From: Candidatus Haliotispira prima
Lineage (GTDB): Bacteria; Spirochaetota; Spirochaetia; SP-2023
Direction of reading: 5' to 3'
Assembly: GCA_029867005.1 (NCBI GenBank)
Contig: CP123443.1
Coordinates: forward strand, 3,100,001-3,164,000
DNA: 64,000 nt
The position numbers were made by a program, and so were the translations under genes. Numbering within the stretch: the stretch's first letter is position 1; each line of letters opens with the position of its first letter. The notes under the pieces were generated by a model. It saw nothing but the letters and a program-made list of their open reading frames with translations, was not told the origin of the DNA and did no database searches. Below are positions 8,049 through 17,214 of this stretch, one piece after another.

Positions 8049-9311
8049 CTACGACTGAAACCGAGACAGAATGACGACAGCGTTCTGGCCGCCAAAGCCA
8101 AAGTTATTGGACATAATATGCTCAATAGCCAAGTCTTCCCTGGTTTCCTTCACAATGTTTAGACGAATCTCCGGATCCTGCTCATCACAGTTGATGCTGG
8201 GGTGGACGATTCCCTTTTCCATTGAAAGTAAGGCGGCGATGGCCTCAATCGCCCCGGATGCACCGATGGTGTGTCCGGTCATTGACTTGGTGCTGTGCAC
8301 CGCTACCGACTCGGCACTTGGGCCAAAGGCTTTGTGAATTGCGATAGATTCGGCCAAGTCCCCCAGGGTTGTGGATGTCCCGTGGGCATTGATCAAGCTG
8401 ATTTGGGACGGAGCCAGACGGGCTTTTTCCATTGCCTTTTTCATTGTATACGAAGTGCTTATGCCCTCGGGGTGAGGGGCTACCAGGTCATGGGCATCAG
8501 CAGAAAAGCTGTAGCCGGAAACCTCGGCATAGATTTTGGCTCCACGTTTTTTCGCATGCTCCAGTTCCTCCAGACACATGGCCCCGGCTCCGTTGCTCAT
8601 AACAAAGCCGCTGCGCTTAGCGTCAAAAGGTCGGCTGGCCAATTCCGGCTGATCGCTGTACTGGATGGTCAGGGCTCCCAGGTTGCCAAAAGCTCCGATG
8701 CCGGACGGGTTGAGGCTGGCCTCCGAGCCGCCGGCAAACATTACATCGGCCATGCCCGTTTCAATCATCATACAGGAGAGACCAATGCTGTGGTTAGAAG
8801 TGGCACAGGCGGACACGGGAGCAAAATTGGGCCCACGGAGGCCGTAGCTCTGGGCGAAGAATCCGGTGCCACTATTGGGGATTACGTTCAGTACATAGAG
8901 GGGGGAGATTGCACTCACGCCCTGATTTTGCAGGTAAGATTGGTTGCGTTCGTGGCTATTCAAACCGCCTTCGCCTGAGCCCAACAGTGAACCGACCCGG
9001 AACGGGTCTTCTTTGGCCATGTCTAAGCCCGAGTCTTGCATGGCTTGGGCACCGGCAATCTGCATGTACGCGATGAATTCATCCAGGCGTTTCAACCATT
9101 TACCATAACGGCCAAAGTAATCACGGGCGTTCTCCGGGAGGTGGAAGTAACCCCCAATCTTGACGCTGTAGTCGGAGAGTATCGGATAGATGGAACATAA
9201 ATTAACAATGCCGCTCTTGCCCTTGGCCAGATTTTCCCAGAAATCGGGAACGTCCCGGCCCACCGGGTTGATGGTACCGATACCGGTGATTACGATTCTT
9301 CTGTCTGTCAT
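8049..9311 (-). CDS. fabF: Beta-ketoacyl-ACP synthase II
   Basis: 420 residues from the ATG at 9311, which has AAAGG seven bases upstream; an in-frame ATG at 9362 lacks this. It condenses malonyl-ACP with acyl-ACP in fatty-acid elongation. The thiolase-fold active site is complete: Cys169 in PVSACATSNHS, His in NAHGTSTTLGD, Lys and His in HSTKSMTGHTIGASG. The N-terminal RRIVITGIGTINPVG and the C-terminal NNFGFGGQNAVV are family hallmarks. It is not next to acpP or fabG here, only an esterase, so the rest of the fab genes must lie elsewhere. Confidence 0.95.
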   Translation of the reverse strand: MTDRRIVITGIGTINPVGRDVPDFWENLAKGKSGIVNLCSIYPILSDYSVKIGGYFHLPENARDYFGRYGKWLKRLDEFIAYMQIAGAQAMQDSGLDMAKEDPFRVGSLLGSGEGGLNSHERNQSYLQNQGVSAISPLYVLNVIPNSGTGFFAQSYGLRGPNFAPVSACATSNHSIGLSCMMIETGMADVMFAGGSEASLNPSGIGAFGNLGALTIQYSDQPELASRPFDAKRSGFVMSNGAGAMCLEELEHAKKRGAKIYAEVSGYSFSADAHDLVAPHPEGISTSYTMKKAMEKARLAPSQISLINAHGTSTTLGDLAESIAIHKAFGPSAESVAVHSTKSMTGHTIGASGAIEAIAALLSMEKGIVHPSINCDEQDPEIRLNIVKETREDLAIEHIMSNNFGFGGQNAVVILSRFQS

Positions 9312-9857
9312 ACAGCTACCTTTGCATTCTGGACGTGTCAAAAATTTTTTGTTCCGCAACACAGAGCATTCCGGAAAATGGGGACTACTCTGATTTTACT
9401 TTTCATCCACTCCGTCTATCATCTCTCTGGAATTTGTACAGAATGAGTCCATGTTTTTATGAAAAATCACTGCCGGCACGGAAACCAAGCATTGTGACCA
9501 TTTTTGTTGCCTAGGTCAAAGCCGATTGCTCTGATTCTGATAAATGGACAGATTCTCCACACTATTCCATATTTTCCTACAAACGGTTACAGGGCAGCCG
9601 AAGAGAATTAAAGAGCGAACAGAAATCTTTTGGTTTATTCCGGACTTTCCAGAGTGGAGTAAAGAATAAGATTACTCGAGAATAGGCTATATAAGTACTA
9701 AATATACAGATACTTATACCATTATAATTTCATTGACAGAACACTGTCAATTCGGTATTTTGACCTTGTTTATTTTTATGGGACTGTTCCCCTCAGCTTT
9801 TATTTTTCATTACGGTGGGATTTTGGAATGTGTCCTCCAGGAGTGTATTAGATTTAA
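9312..9857. other. Intergenic region between divergent genes
   Basis: 546 bases between fabF (minus) and the fused glycosyltransferase gene (plus). It is AT-rich toward the right and holds the promoter and palindrome at 9733-9761. No gene, tRNA or repeat is seen in the rest. Confidence 0.5.
9733..9761 (+). promoter_or_regulatory. Promoter with overlapping palindromic operator
   Basis: TTGACA (9733-9738), a 17-base spacer and TATTTT (9756-9761), upstream of the GT6-GT11-GT2 gene. The -35 box is also the left arm of a perfect inverted repeat, TTGACAG-AACA-CTGTCAA (9733-9750). This placement suits an operator that blocks RNA polymerase. The 5' leader to the ATG at 9858 is about 90 bases. The binding protein is unknown. 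Confidence 0.6.
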
Positions 9858-12581
9858 ATGAAAAAAATCGGTATTTTTTTTATCTGTACAGGTCGCTATA
9901 CAACTTTCTGGCGACCTTTTTTTGTGAGTGCGGAACAGTATTTTTTTTCGGACAAAGCATTGTATGAGAAACATTATTTTGTATTCACGGACCAAACGGA
10001 AAATCCGTGTTTTGCCGACTGCGAACGAACCTGGCTCATTCATATTGACAAGGAAGCCTGGCCCTATCCCACACTAAAGCGCTGGCATTATTTTTTGCAG
10101 GCAGAGGCTCTCTGGCAGGGTATGGATTACCTCTATTTTCTCAATGGTACCCTGCGTTTCACGGACTCAGTCGGCCAGGAATTTCTGCCGTCGGGAACGG
10201 AACCCTTATGTTTTATGCCGCATCCCTGTTTTTCGCCGGAAAACTTTGCGCAGCATACATATGATCGCAATCCCCGGTCGCGGGCATATATCCCGGAGGG
10301 GGAAGGCCGGCATTATTTTATGGGAGGCTTCCACGGGGGAGAACGGGAGGCCTATGCCGAGTTGTGTGTCGAACTGAGGATGCGTACAGACATGGATTTG
10401 GAAGAGAATATCATTGCGTTATGGCATGATGAATCTCATCTTAACCGTTACGCTCTGGACTACCCGGAAAGGGTTCGGGTGCTGCCCTATGACAGCAGAC
10501 CGGGGATAGAGGATATTCAATTTCCGGGGCGGAATCCCGCCGCAGGGATACTGATACAGGATAAGCATTTGCCCCAGTGGGGCGGCCATGCCTGGCTGCG
10601 CAACGAGTTGCCAAACCGGATCACCGTACGTCTGGCGGGGGGCCTGGGCAATCAGCTCTGGCAGTATATTGCCGGCTTGGCATTGTATTCCTGCCATGCC
10701 CGGGCACCGGAACCGGCGAGACTTTGCGTGGATACCTCTTGGTATGCGAATCAGACACCTGGTAATGATACGCCTCTGCGCCAATTTGCTCTGTCACAGC
10801 TCGTCCCGGATATAGAAGTGGATAATGATGTACCCGAAGGCATTTTGGTCGGTTATCCCGTCTATCGAGAATCTTCGGGGTTTTGCTTTGCGGATGATTT
10901 TGCTGATCTGCCTCCCGCTGTGATCTTAGAGGGGTACTTTCAACATTATCGTTATTTTGAGATGGCCGGGGCCGGGCTAAGATTACGGCTGAAACCCATG
11001 GATAAAAAATATAGGGATTTGGAGCAAAGTCGTGAGTTGGCGGCCCTGCACGTGTGGAGGGGGGATTTGCTGAGTGAATTCCTGAGTATGGTGCACGGGG
11101 TACAACCGACGGCCTATTATGCTGCTGCGATCCGGGACTTAAAAGAACAGGTACAGAACCCCTATTTCTTAGTTTTCAGTGATGATTTGGAATGGGTTAA
11201 AGAGAATCTTGTTCCGCTGTTGATAGCAGAAAACCTGGATTATTCTCTGCCCTCGGGTTCCGTCATAGATGATTTTTCTCTGATGGCCCGGTGTCGGCAT
11301 TTTATTATAGCCAACAGCAGTTTCAGTGCTTTGGCGGCACTGTTGGGGCAGCGGGAGGGTTCTGTCGTGTTTGTGCCGCAGATGTGGCATTTATCGATGA
11401 ATGTTAAGTCCGGGCAATTCCTGCCCCTCGGCTGGCAGACTCTTTCCTATCCTTGCTATATAGGGGAGGCAATAACGGAGCCCAAAGTTTCCGTCGTAGT
11501 TCCCGTCTACAATGCCCGCAAATATCTGTACCGCTGTCTGGAGTCGATCTGTCAGCAAACGGAGGAGAACCTTGAGATTATCGTAGTGGACGATGCTTCG
11601 CCGGATGATAGTTGGGAGCTAATTCGGGAGTTTGCCCAAATGGACAGTCGTCTGGTTTCCATTCGCCACGAGCAGAATAAACACTTGGGCGGAGCCAGAA
11701 ATACCGGGATTGAGGCTGCAAGGGGAGAATGGTTACTGTTTGTGGACAGTGATGATTATATTCGGAAAGACACGGTGAAAGTATTTTTGGAGGTGGCTAC
11801 CGAAAATCCCGACGTTGAATTGCTTACCTGTAATATCTGGTCTGTTTCCGAAGATGGTGCAGTAAGTAGATATGGCGATGGAATTTCTTCTGTAGAACGG
11901 ATAGAGCAGCCATTGGAATGCTATTTTTTAAAAGGCACTATATTTCCGTGTGCCTGGGCTAAGTTATGGAAGAGAGATATCTGGCTGCGAACGGGAATTC
12001 GTTTTCCGGAACACGTGACGATGGAAGATTTCTCGACGACACCGAAGTTACTGGCGGACCTAGGTGTCGCATTGCTTTTGCCCGATAGGTTATTTGGTTA
12101 TCAGCAGCAGCTCAACAGTATCATGTCAAGGTATTGGGATGGCAAGTTGAAAGATTATGGGGCGGCATTTTTTCGCCTGCATAGTTGGTTTGAGTCTGTG
12201 AAAGGAAGGAAGTTGGGGCTGTATAGTCATTCTTTGAATATATATGATGATGTTCTTAGAATTGAGTTGTATAAGGGGCTGGATTGTTGTGAGGAAGATC
12301 TCATCGAGGAGGAATTGCTTCGGCGTATAAAATTATTGATTGAGCATAATATTGATATGGCAGGAAGATACCTGAGGTATACTTTGAGAACACTTGAGAG
12401 TACCCAAACAACACTTGAGAGTGTCCAAGGGCAAATTGCGGAACTGGAATCAAACCGTTGGCTCCGTTTTGGACGGCTGTCACGTAAACGGAAGCTTTGG
12501 GTGTTAGGTAAAGTTCTGGGCAAAAAATTGGGTCTGTATAAACTGCTACGGTCTATTGCAGATCTTCTTAGAAGATTATAG
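9858..12581 (+). CDS. Trifunctional glycosyltransferase, GT6-GT11-GT2 fusion
   Basis: 907 residues with three glycosyltransferase domains. (1) About 1-225, GT6, the family of ABO transferases and alpha-1,3-galactosyltransferase: YLYFLNGTLRF at 91-101, where N96-G-T98 replaces the metal-binding DxD, then AYIPEGEG, HYFMGGFHGG and WHDESHLN (189-196). (2) About 250-530, GT11, alpha-1,2-fucosyltransferase-like: RLAGGLGNQLWQY, HVWRGD (398-403), FSDDLEW, IIANSSFSALAALLG. (3) About 543-775, GT2: VSVVVPVYNARKYL, VVDDASPDDS, FVDSDDYI. A short coiled segment and the basic tail found in neighbouring enzymes (NRWLRFGRLSRKRK onward) end the protein. In bacteria such as E. coli O86 separate GT11 and GT6 enzymes build a blood-group-like antigen. 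Here the pair is in one chain, probably acting in sequence at the membrane. Specificities are inferred. Confidence 0.9.
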   Translation: MKKIGIFFICTGRYTTFWRPFFVSAEQYFFSDKALYEKHYFVFTDQTENPCFADCERTWLIHIDKEAWPYPTLKRWHYFLQAEALWQGMDYLYFLNGTLRFTDSVGQEFLPSGTEPLCFMPHPCFSPENFAQHTYDRNPRSRAYIPEGEGRHYFMGGFHGGEREAYAELCVELRMRTDMDLEENIIALWHDESHLNRYALDYPERVRVLPYDSRPGIEDIQFPGRNPAAGILIQDKHLPQWGGHAWLRNELPNRITVRLAGGLGNQLWQYIAGLALYSCHARAPEPARLCVDTSWYANQTPGNDTPLRQFALSQLVPDIEVDNDVPEGILVGYPVYRESSGFCFADDFADLPPAVILEGYFQHYRYFEMAGAGLRLRLKPMDKKYRDLEQSRELAALHVWRGDLLSEFLSMVHGVQPTAYYAAAIRDLKEQVQNPYFLVFSDDLEWVKENLVPLLIAENLDYSLPSGSVIDDFSLMARCRHFIIANSSFSALAALLGQREGSVVFVPQMWHLSMNVKSGQFLPLGWQTLSYPCYIGEAITEPKVSVVVPVYNARKYLYRCLESICQQTEENLEIIVVDDASPDDSWELIREFAQMDSRLVSIRHEQNKHLGGARNTGIEAARGEWLLFVDSDDYIRKDTVKVFLEVATENPDVELLTCNIWSVSEDGAVSRYGDGISSVERIEQPLECYFLKGTIFPCAWAKLWKRDIWLRTGIRFPEHVTMEDFSTTPKLLADLGVALLLPDRLFGYQQQLNSIMSRYWDGKLKDYGAAFFRLHSWFESVKGRKLGLYSHSLNIYDDVLRIELYKGLDCCEEDLIEEELLRRIKLLIEHNIDMAGRYLRYTLRTLESTQTTLESVQGQIAELESNRWLRFGRLSRKRKLWVLGKVLGKKLGLYKLLRSIADLLRRL

Positions 12582-12599
12582 CTGTTAGAAGGAGTACCG

Positions 12600-13736
12600 A
12601 TGTCTCCCAAAATTAGTGTTATTGTACCGGTATATAATACCCAAGACTATTTGAGCCGCTGTTTAGATAGTATACTTGGTCAAACACTAGAGGACATAGA
12701 AATCATTGTAGTTAATGATCTTACACTGGATCGTTCTCAGGAAATTATTGATGAATATCAAAAGAAGGATCATCGCATTTCTTCCATCATACATACAGAA
12801 AATCTGGGACTGGGAGGGGCTCGCAACAGTGGTATTGTTGCCGCACGGTCTCCCTATATTCAATTTGTTGACAGTGACGACTATATCCATCCCGATATGT
12901 GTGCCCAATTGTACCAACTGGCCGAAGAAACCAAAGCAGGACTGATACACTGTGGCTGTTCTCTCGTTTACAGTATCACTATTTCGGATAATATTATTTC
13001 TGGAGATCGTGAATACTTCCGAATTAAAAAGCAAGGACTGGACTTTATTACAGATACCCTACCCTCGGATGCAGATGTTTGTTCCGTGAATAAGCTGTTT
13101 CGCCGAGAATTGCTGGAAAAATACCAATTGCGCTTTCCTGAAAACATGCTCTATGAAGATGAATATTTTACAATGGCCTACTGGAGTATATGCGGAAGTG
13201 TCTACTACTATCCGGAAGCTTTGTACTTTTATGTCAGGCGAGCCGGTTCCATAATGGCAGAAACATTTGCAAGAAACCAAGGTTTGAAAGTTCTGGATAG
13301 CCTGCACATGGGTTATCTTTTCTACGAATTCCTGCAAAAACATAAGTTGTTTATCCGCTACCAAAAATCATTTTGGACATCTTATATTCGTTTGTTAAAT
13401 GCTTGTTTTTATTTCGTAAGTAGTGGAGAGGTATACAAAAGTGCATTTGAATTGGCCCACAACTTTTTGCAGGAAAAAGATCCGGTTAAGGATAAGATGC
13501 TTGAAGCAATCCAAAGCATGGATTATCCGGAGTATATTTGGCAGGAGTTCCGACAAGCCCAAAGAGAGAAAGAACAGGTCGAAAGAGAGAAAGAACAAGT
13601 TGAAAATAACCGTTGGTATCGTTTTGGGTGGTTGTCACGCAAGCGGAAAATTTGGGCAATTGGTAAAGTTCTGAGCAGAAAATTGGGTCTGTATAAATTT
13701 TTTCGGCCTATATGCAAATATTTGATTAGAAGTTAA
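12600..13736 (+). CDS. GT2 glycosyltransferase, type A copy 1
   Basis: 378 residues, starting 18 bases after the fused gene with a strong GAAGGAG site. GT-A domain: ISVIVPVYNTQDYLSRC, DIEIIVVND, GGARNSGI, FVDSDDYIHP with the DxD-type Asp residues, and the acidic LYEDEYF that may supply the base. Transfers a sugar from a nucleotide donor to a growing surface glycan; the sugar is not predictable. A short REKEQVEREKEQVE coiled segment and the shared tail NNRWYRFGWLSRKRK lead to a basic, amphipathic end that probably binds the membrane. It is the first of four type A paralogues (12600, 16023, 17215, 19704). Confidence 0.88.
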   Translation: MSPKISVIVPVYNTQDYLSRCLDSILGQTLEDIEIIVVNDLTLDRSQEIIDEYQKKDHRISSIIHTENLGLGGARNSGIVAARSPYIQFVDSDDYIHPDMCAQLYQLAEETKAGLIHCGCSLVYSITISDNIISGDREYFRIKKQGLDFITDTLPSDADVCSVNKLFRRELLEKYQLRFPENMLYEDEYFTMAYWSICGSVYYYPEALYFYVRRAGSIMAETFARNQGLKVLDSLHMGYLFYEFLQKHKLFIRYQKSFWTSYIRLLNACFYFVSSGEVYKSAFELAHNFLQEKDPVKDKMLEAIQSMDYPEYIWQEFRQAQREKEQVEREKEQVENNRWYRFGWLSRKRKIWAIGKVLSRKLGLYKFFRPICKYLIRS

Positions 13737-14164
13737 CTCTATATTTAAAATGAGAGTTGAAAGCCAGTTGACAAAGATTTTTTAATGGATAGAAATAGTT
13801 CTCAGGTATTCTATTGAGTGAAGTAGCGGCAGTAAATTGTGGATGTAATGATAAAATTCCTGAATTAGAGAGAATTTCGTATTCTATTCTGTTGTATCAA
13901 AATTTCTCTTTGGATTAAAGCGTTGTGAGGATATCTCTGTCGGAGATTCTAATGGCTATCTGTTAGCCTGATCGCTTAGTGACTCTGGTGCTCCGTGTTT
14001 GTGCACGTATAATTGACAAGGTTTCGCTGTCTCGATATTTTGTGTGGCAAATAACTTTGGGTTGAGGGAAGGTCCAACGAGGCTTTGATCCTCTTTTTAC
14101 AGTGTGTGGTGCTTCGGTAAAATTTAGGGAGAACAAAAGATTCTTGAAAAGGCTAATAAAAGAA
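13737..14164. other. Intergenic region before the ABC exporter
   Basis: 428 AT-rich bases with no convincing gene. It contains a promoter at 14013-14041 and a loose inverted repeat (AGAGAATTT near 13868, AAATTTCTCT near 13900). The exporter frame is open from a GTG at 14102, but the ATG at 14165 suits the family better. Confidence 0.4.
14013..14041 (+). promoter_or_regulatory. Promoter for wzm-wzt
   Basis: TTGACA (14013-14018), a 17-base spacer and TATTTT (14036-14041). The boxes and spacing are identical to those at 9733 and 21980. It lies about 125 bases before the Wzm start and would allow exporter expression independently of the upstream transferases. Confidence 0.6.
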
Positions 14165-14992
14165 ATGTCTCGTGAAGATTCGGATTCCTCCGAGGAAATT
14201 GTCCGCTCCCAATATTTTTCGTTTTTGCAGGATGCACGAGAAGCTTTTGGTCATTATGAGCTTTGGTTAAATTGGGCTTGGCAGGATATTCGACTAAGGT
14301 ATGTCCGTTCTAAAATTGGTCCCTTCTGGATCACAATTAGTACGGTTATGTTTATATCTACTTTAGGTTTTTTGCGCAGTGTATTGTCAGGGGAGTCTAT
14401 GGTGGTGTATCTTCCATTTATAGCTTTTGGCCTGGTCCCGTGGCAAATGATGGCGGAGATTATCAATACTTCTCCGGAAGTATATGCCCAAAATAAGAAT
14501 TTCCTCACGAGCATGAGAGTGAATCCGTTAATCCTGATTCTGAAAACGATGATGAGTACTGTGTTTATTTTTCTGCACGACTTAGTCATTTTTGTGCCGA
14601 TCATCATATTTCTGCGTATTCCGGTAAACTGGAATTTGTTGTTCGTAATACCCGGTTTTCTGCTGGTAATGGCAAATATTTTCTTATTCGCTTTGAATCT
14701 TAGTCTTATGGGGGTTCGCTATCAGGATTTTGGCCAGATTGTTCGAAGTATTACAAGAATCCTATTTTTTCTTACCCCTATATACTGGAGCCCTGATGAA
14801 TTGGTTAAAGGCCGTCTTGTTGCTTTAGTAAATCCTTTTACTCACTATATTGATTTGATCCGTGCGCCATTTCTGGGAGAGGCTCCCGAACTGCGTTCCT
14901 GGATATTTAGTTTTCTGTTTATATGCATTATGGGGGGCGTTTCGGTATTTACATATCGTCGGAAAGCTTCCCGAATTGCGTTCTGGGTATAG
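14165..14992 (+). CDS. wzm: ABC-2 polysaccharide export permease
   Basis: 275 residues from the ATG at 14165 (AAAAGG 12 bases before). Integral inner-membrane subunit that moves lipid-linked polysaccharide to the periplasmic side. It has the N-terminal amphipathic signature of Wzm/KpsM/TagG permeases, ELWLNWAWQDIRLRYVRSKI, followed by IGPFWITISTV and about six membrane segments; the last reads SWIFSFLFICIMGGVSVF and is followed by a basic end. The ATPase gene starts 5 bases after the stop, so the two form one transporter. Confidence 0.92.
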   Translation: MSREDSDSSEEIVRSQYFSFLQDAREAFGHYELWLNWAWQDIRLRYVRSKIGPFWITISTVMFISTLGFLRSVLSGESMVVYLPFIAFGLVPWQMMAEIINTSPEVYAQNKNFLTSMRVNPLILILKTMMSTVFIFLHDLVIFVPIIIFLRIPVNWNLLFVIPGFLLVMANIFLFALNLSLMGVRYQDFGQIVRSITRILFFLTPIYWSPDELVKGRLVALVNPFTHYIDLIRAPFLGEAPELRSWIFSFLFICIMGGVSVFTYRRKASRIAFWV

Positions 14993-14997
14993 ATCGA

Positions 14998-15768
14998 ATG
15001 AAGATTGTGGCGGACAAGGTTTGTTTGCATTATCCCGTAATCTCCAAAGAGCTGCGTTCTTTGAAAATGTCGACCATGAAAGCAATCGGAACCGGTGGCC
15101 TGCTTAGTGTCCATAAAGGCTTGACGATGGTAGAGGCATTGCGGGATGTCAGTTTCCATTTGGAAGAAGGGGACAGGCTGGGACTAATTGGCCATAACGG
15201 TGCCGGTAAGTCTACTTTGCTGAAAATACTGGCAGGGGTGTACTATCCGACTTCGGGTTGTCTGACAACGCAGGGCCGTATAGTGTCCACCTTGGACATC
15301 AATATTGGTATGAACCCTGAGGCTAATGGTATAACAAATATCATTAATCATGGTTTGTTGTACGGACTTTCACGAAAAGAGATTAAGGCGAAACTCGATG
15401 GAATCGTGGAATTTACGGAATTGGGTGACTTTATTCATTTGCCAATACGGACTTATTCAACAGGTATGATGACACGTGTCGCCTTTTCTGTCGTGACCGC
15501 TCTTGACGCAGACATATTGTTGATGGATGAGGTAATTAATGCCGGAGATGCCGCGTTTATAAATAAAGCCCAAGAACGTCTGGATAGTTTTATGAATAAT
15601 TGTAAGATTATTATTCTGGCAACACATAGTATCAGTAATATGAGGCAGATGTGTAATAAGGGATTATTACTGGATCATGGAAAGGTGCTCGCTTATGGTG
15701 ACATAGAGGAAGTATATCATTTTTATTGTGATAAATATAACTTGGAAGCTGAGCCACTAAAGATTTAA
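14998..15768 (+). CDS. wzt: ABC polysaccharide export ATPase
   Basis: 256 residues from the ATG at 14998. Walker A GHNGAGKST, a Q-loop region with NIGMNPEANG, the family's variant signature YSTGMMTRVAF in place of LSGGQ, Walker B DILLMDEV, and the H-loop ATHS. This arrangement is typical of Wzt/KpsT/TagH. The protein stops right after the nucleotide-binding domain, so it lacks the C-terminal carbohydrate-binding domain of the O9a-type Wzt proteins. It therefore probably does not recognise a specific chain end, which would suit a locus whose glycan varies. It pairs with the permease directly upstream. Confidence 0.92.
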   Translation: MKIVADKVCLHYPVISKELRSLKMSTMKAIGTGGLLSVHKGLTMVEALRDVSFHLEEGDRLGLIGHNGAGKSTLLKILAGVYYPTSGCLTTQGRIVSTLDINIGMNPEANGITNIINHGLLYGLSRKEIKAKLDGIVEFTELGDFIHLPIRTYSTGMMTRVAFSVVTALDADILLMDEVINAGDAAFINKAQERLDSFMNNCKIIILATHSISNMRQMCNKGLLLDHGKVLAYGDIEEVYHFYCDKYNLEAEPLKI

Positions 15769-15845
15769 TAGAAGGACTGTTTATGAGCCTGGCTTTGTCT
15801 GTTTACCAAGTAGTATTCTAAGTCAACAGAACATTATAGAAAATC

Positions 15846-15880
15846 GGGAGATAGGAGTGAAGATGTTCTCCCCAATTTTT
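15846..15880 (+). terminator. Possible terminator after wzt
   Basis: GGGAGA (15846-15851) and TCTCCC (15867-15872), flanked by AAAAT and ATTTTT, with a 15-base loop and a short T-run. It would separate the exporter from the GT2 array. The long loop makes it only a moderate candidate. Confidence 0.4.
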
Positions 15881-16022
15881 AGTTTTGCGTTCGACTTTAC
15901 AGACAATGAACTTGGCTCAGGCTGTGTCTTTACTCTGATGATTCCTTATTTTGTCGGCAGGTACAGAAAGGTAGCCTTTCAGTTTACTTCTGGTCCGGGA
16001 GGTTGGACTGAGAGGGGTACCG

Positions 16023-17178
16023 ATGCGTCCTAAAATTAGTGTTGTTGTACCGGTATATAATACCCAAGAGTACCTGTGCGGCTGCCTAGACAGTATCCTC
16101 TGCCAGACATTGCAGGACATCGAGATCATTATAGTCAATGATCTCACACCAGATTGTTCCCAAAAAATTATTGATGAATACCAAAAGAAGGATCATCGCA
16201 TTTCCTCCATCTCGCATGCAGAAAATCGAGGACTCGGAGGAGCCCGCAACATTGGTATTGCTGCCGCACAGTCTCCTTATATTCAATTTGTCGACAGTGA
16301 TGACTATATTCATCCTGAGATGTGTGTCCGGTTATACGGGCTGGCCGAACAAACCGGAGCGGGACTGGTATACTGCGGCTGTTCTTTCGTTTACAGTACG
16401 ACCCTTCCGCATCATGTTATTGCCGGAGATATCGAATACTTCCGAATCAAAAAGAAAGGATTGGACTTAATTACAGATACCTTACCCTTGGACTCAGATG
16501 TTGTTTCTTGGAACAAGCTGTTCCGGCGGGAGTTGCTGGAACAATACCAATTGCGCTTCTCGGAAAAAATGCTCTATGAAGATGTGTATTTTGCAATGGC
16601 TTATTGGTCCATCTGTAAGAGTGTCTTTTATTCTTCGGAAGCATTGTACTTTTATGACAGACGGGCTGGTTCCATAATGACAGAAACACTTACAGGAAAC
16701 CAGGGGCTGAAAGTTTTGGATAGCCTGCATATGGGGCATTTTCTTTACGGATTTCTGTAAAGACACGGCTTGTTCATCCGTTATCAAAAATCATTTTGGA
16801 AATCTTAATATTGGTTTGTTAGATTTCTGCTTTTATTTTGCGGGGAGTGGGGAAGTGTACAAAGAAGGATTTGAGCTTGCCCATGACTTTTTGCAGGGAA
16901 AAGATTCGGTTGAGGAGAAGGTTCTCCTGGGAGTCCAAAACTTGGATTATTCGGAGTATATTTGGGAGGAGTTCCGAGAAGCTGAAAGAGAGAAGGAAGA
17001 AGTTCAAAGAGAAAAAGAGCAAACTCAGGACAACCGCTGGTACTGTTTTGGGCAGCTATCACGCAGGCAGAAATTATGGATAATGGATAAGTGGCTGGCC
17101 AAGAGACTCCGTCTCTACCCTATGCTTCGGGCTCTTGCGGCCCTGATCAGAAGGCACAGAATATGGCCCGCTATATAG
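16023..17178 (+). pseudogene. Broken GT2 glycosyltransferase, type A copy 2
   Basis: The first 245 codons are an intact GT2 domain (ISVVVPVYNTQEYL, FVDSDDYIHPEMC, LYEDVYFAMAYW). Then a stop, TAA at 16758-16760, stands where copies 3 and 4 have CAA (Gln). Further on an extra base in TCTTAATATTGG (about 16803-16812; copy 1 has TCTTATATTCG) shifts the frame. After the shift the rest of the gene, with the REKEEVQREKEQ segment and the shared tail (NRWYCFGQLSRRQK), reads on to 17178. Two independent lesions point to a real pseudogene. The truncated protein keeps the catalytic domain but not the tail, so residual activity cannot be excluded. Confidence 0.88.
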
Positions 17179-17200
17179 CCGTTCCGGCATGCAGAGCCTA
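17171..17200 (+). repeat. Intergenic repeat, copy 1 of the array unit
   Basis: CTATATAGCCGT-CGGCATGCAGAGCC-type sequence, nearly identical to 19655-19684. Both copies lie just before a type A gene, so the duplicated unit of the array included upstream sequence. Confidence 0.7.
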
Positions 17201-17214
17201 TACAAGGATTGTCG

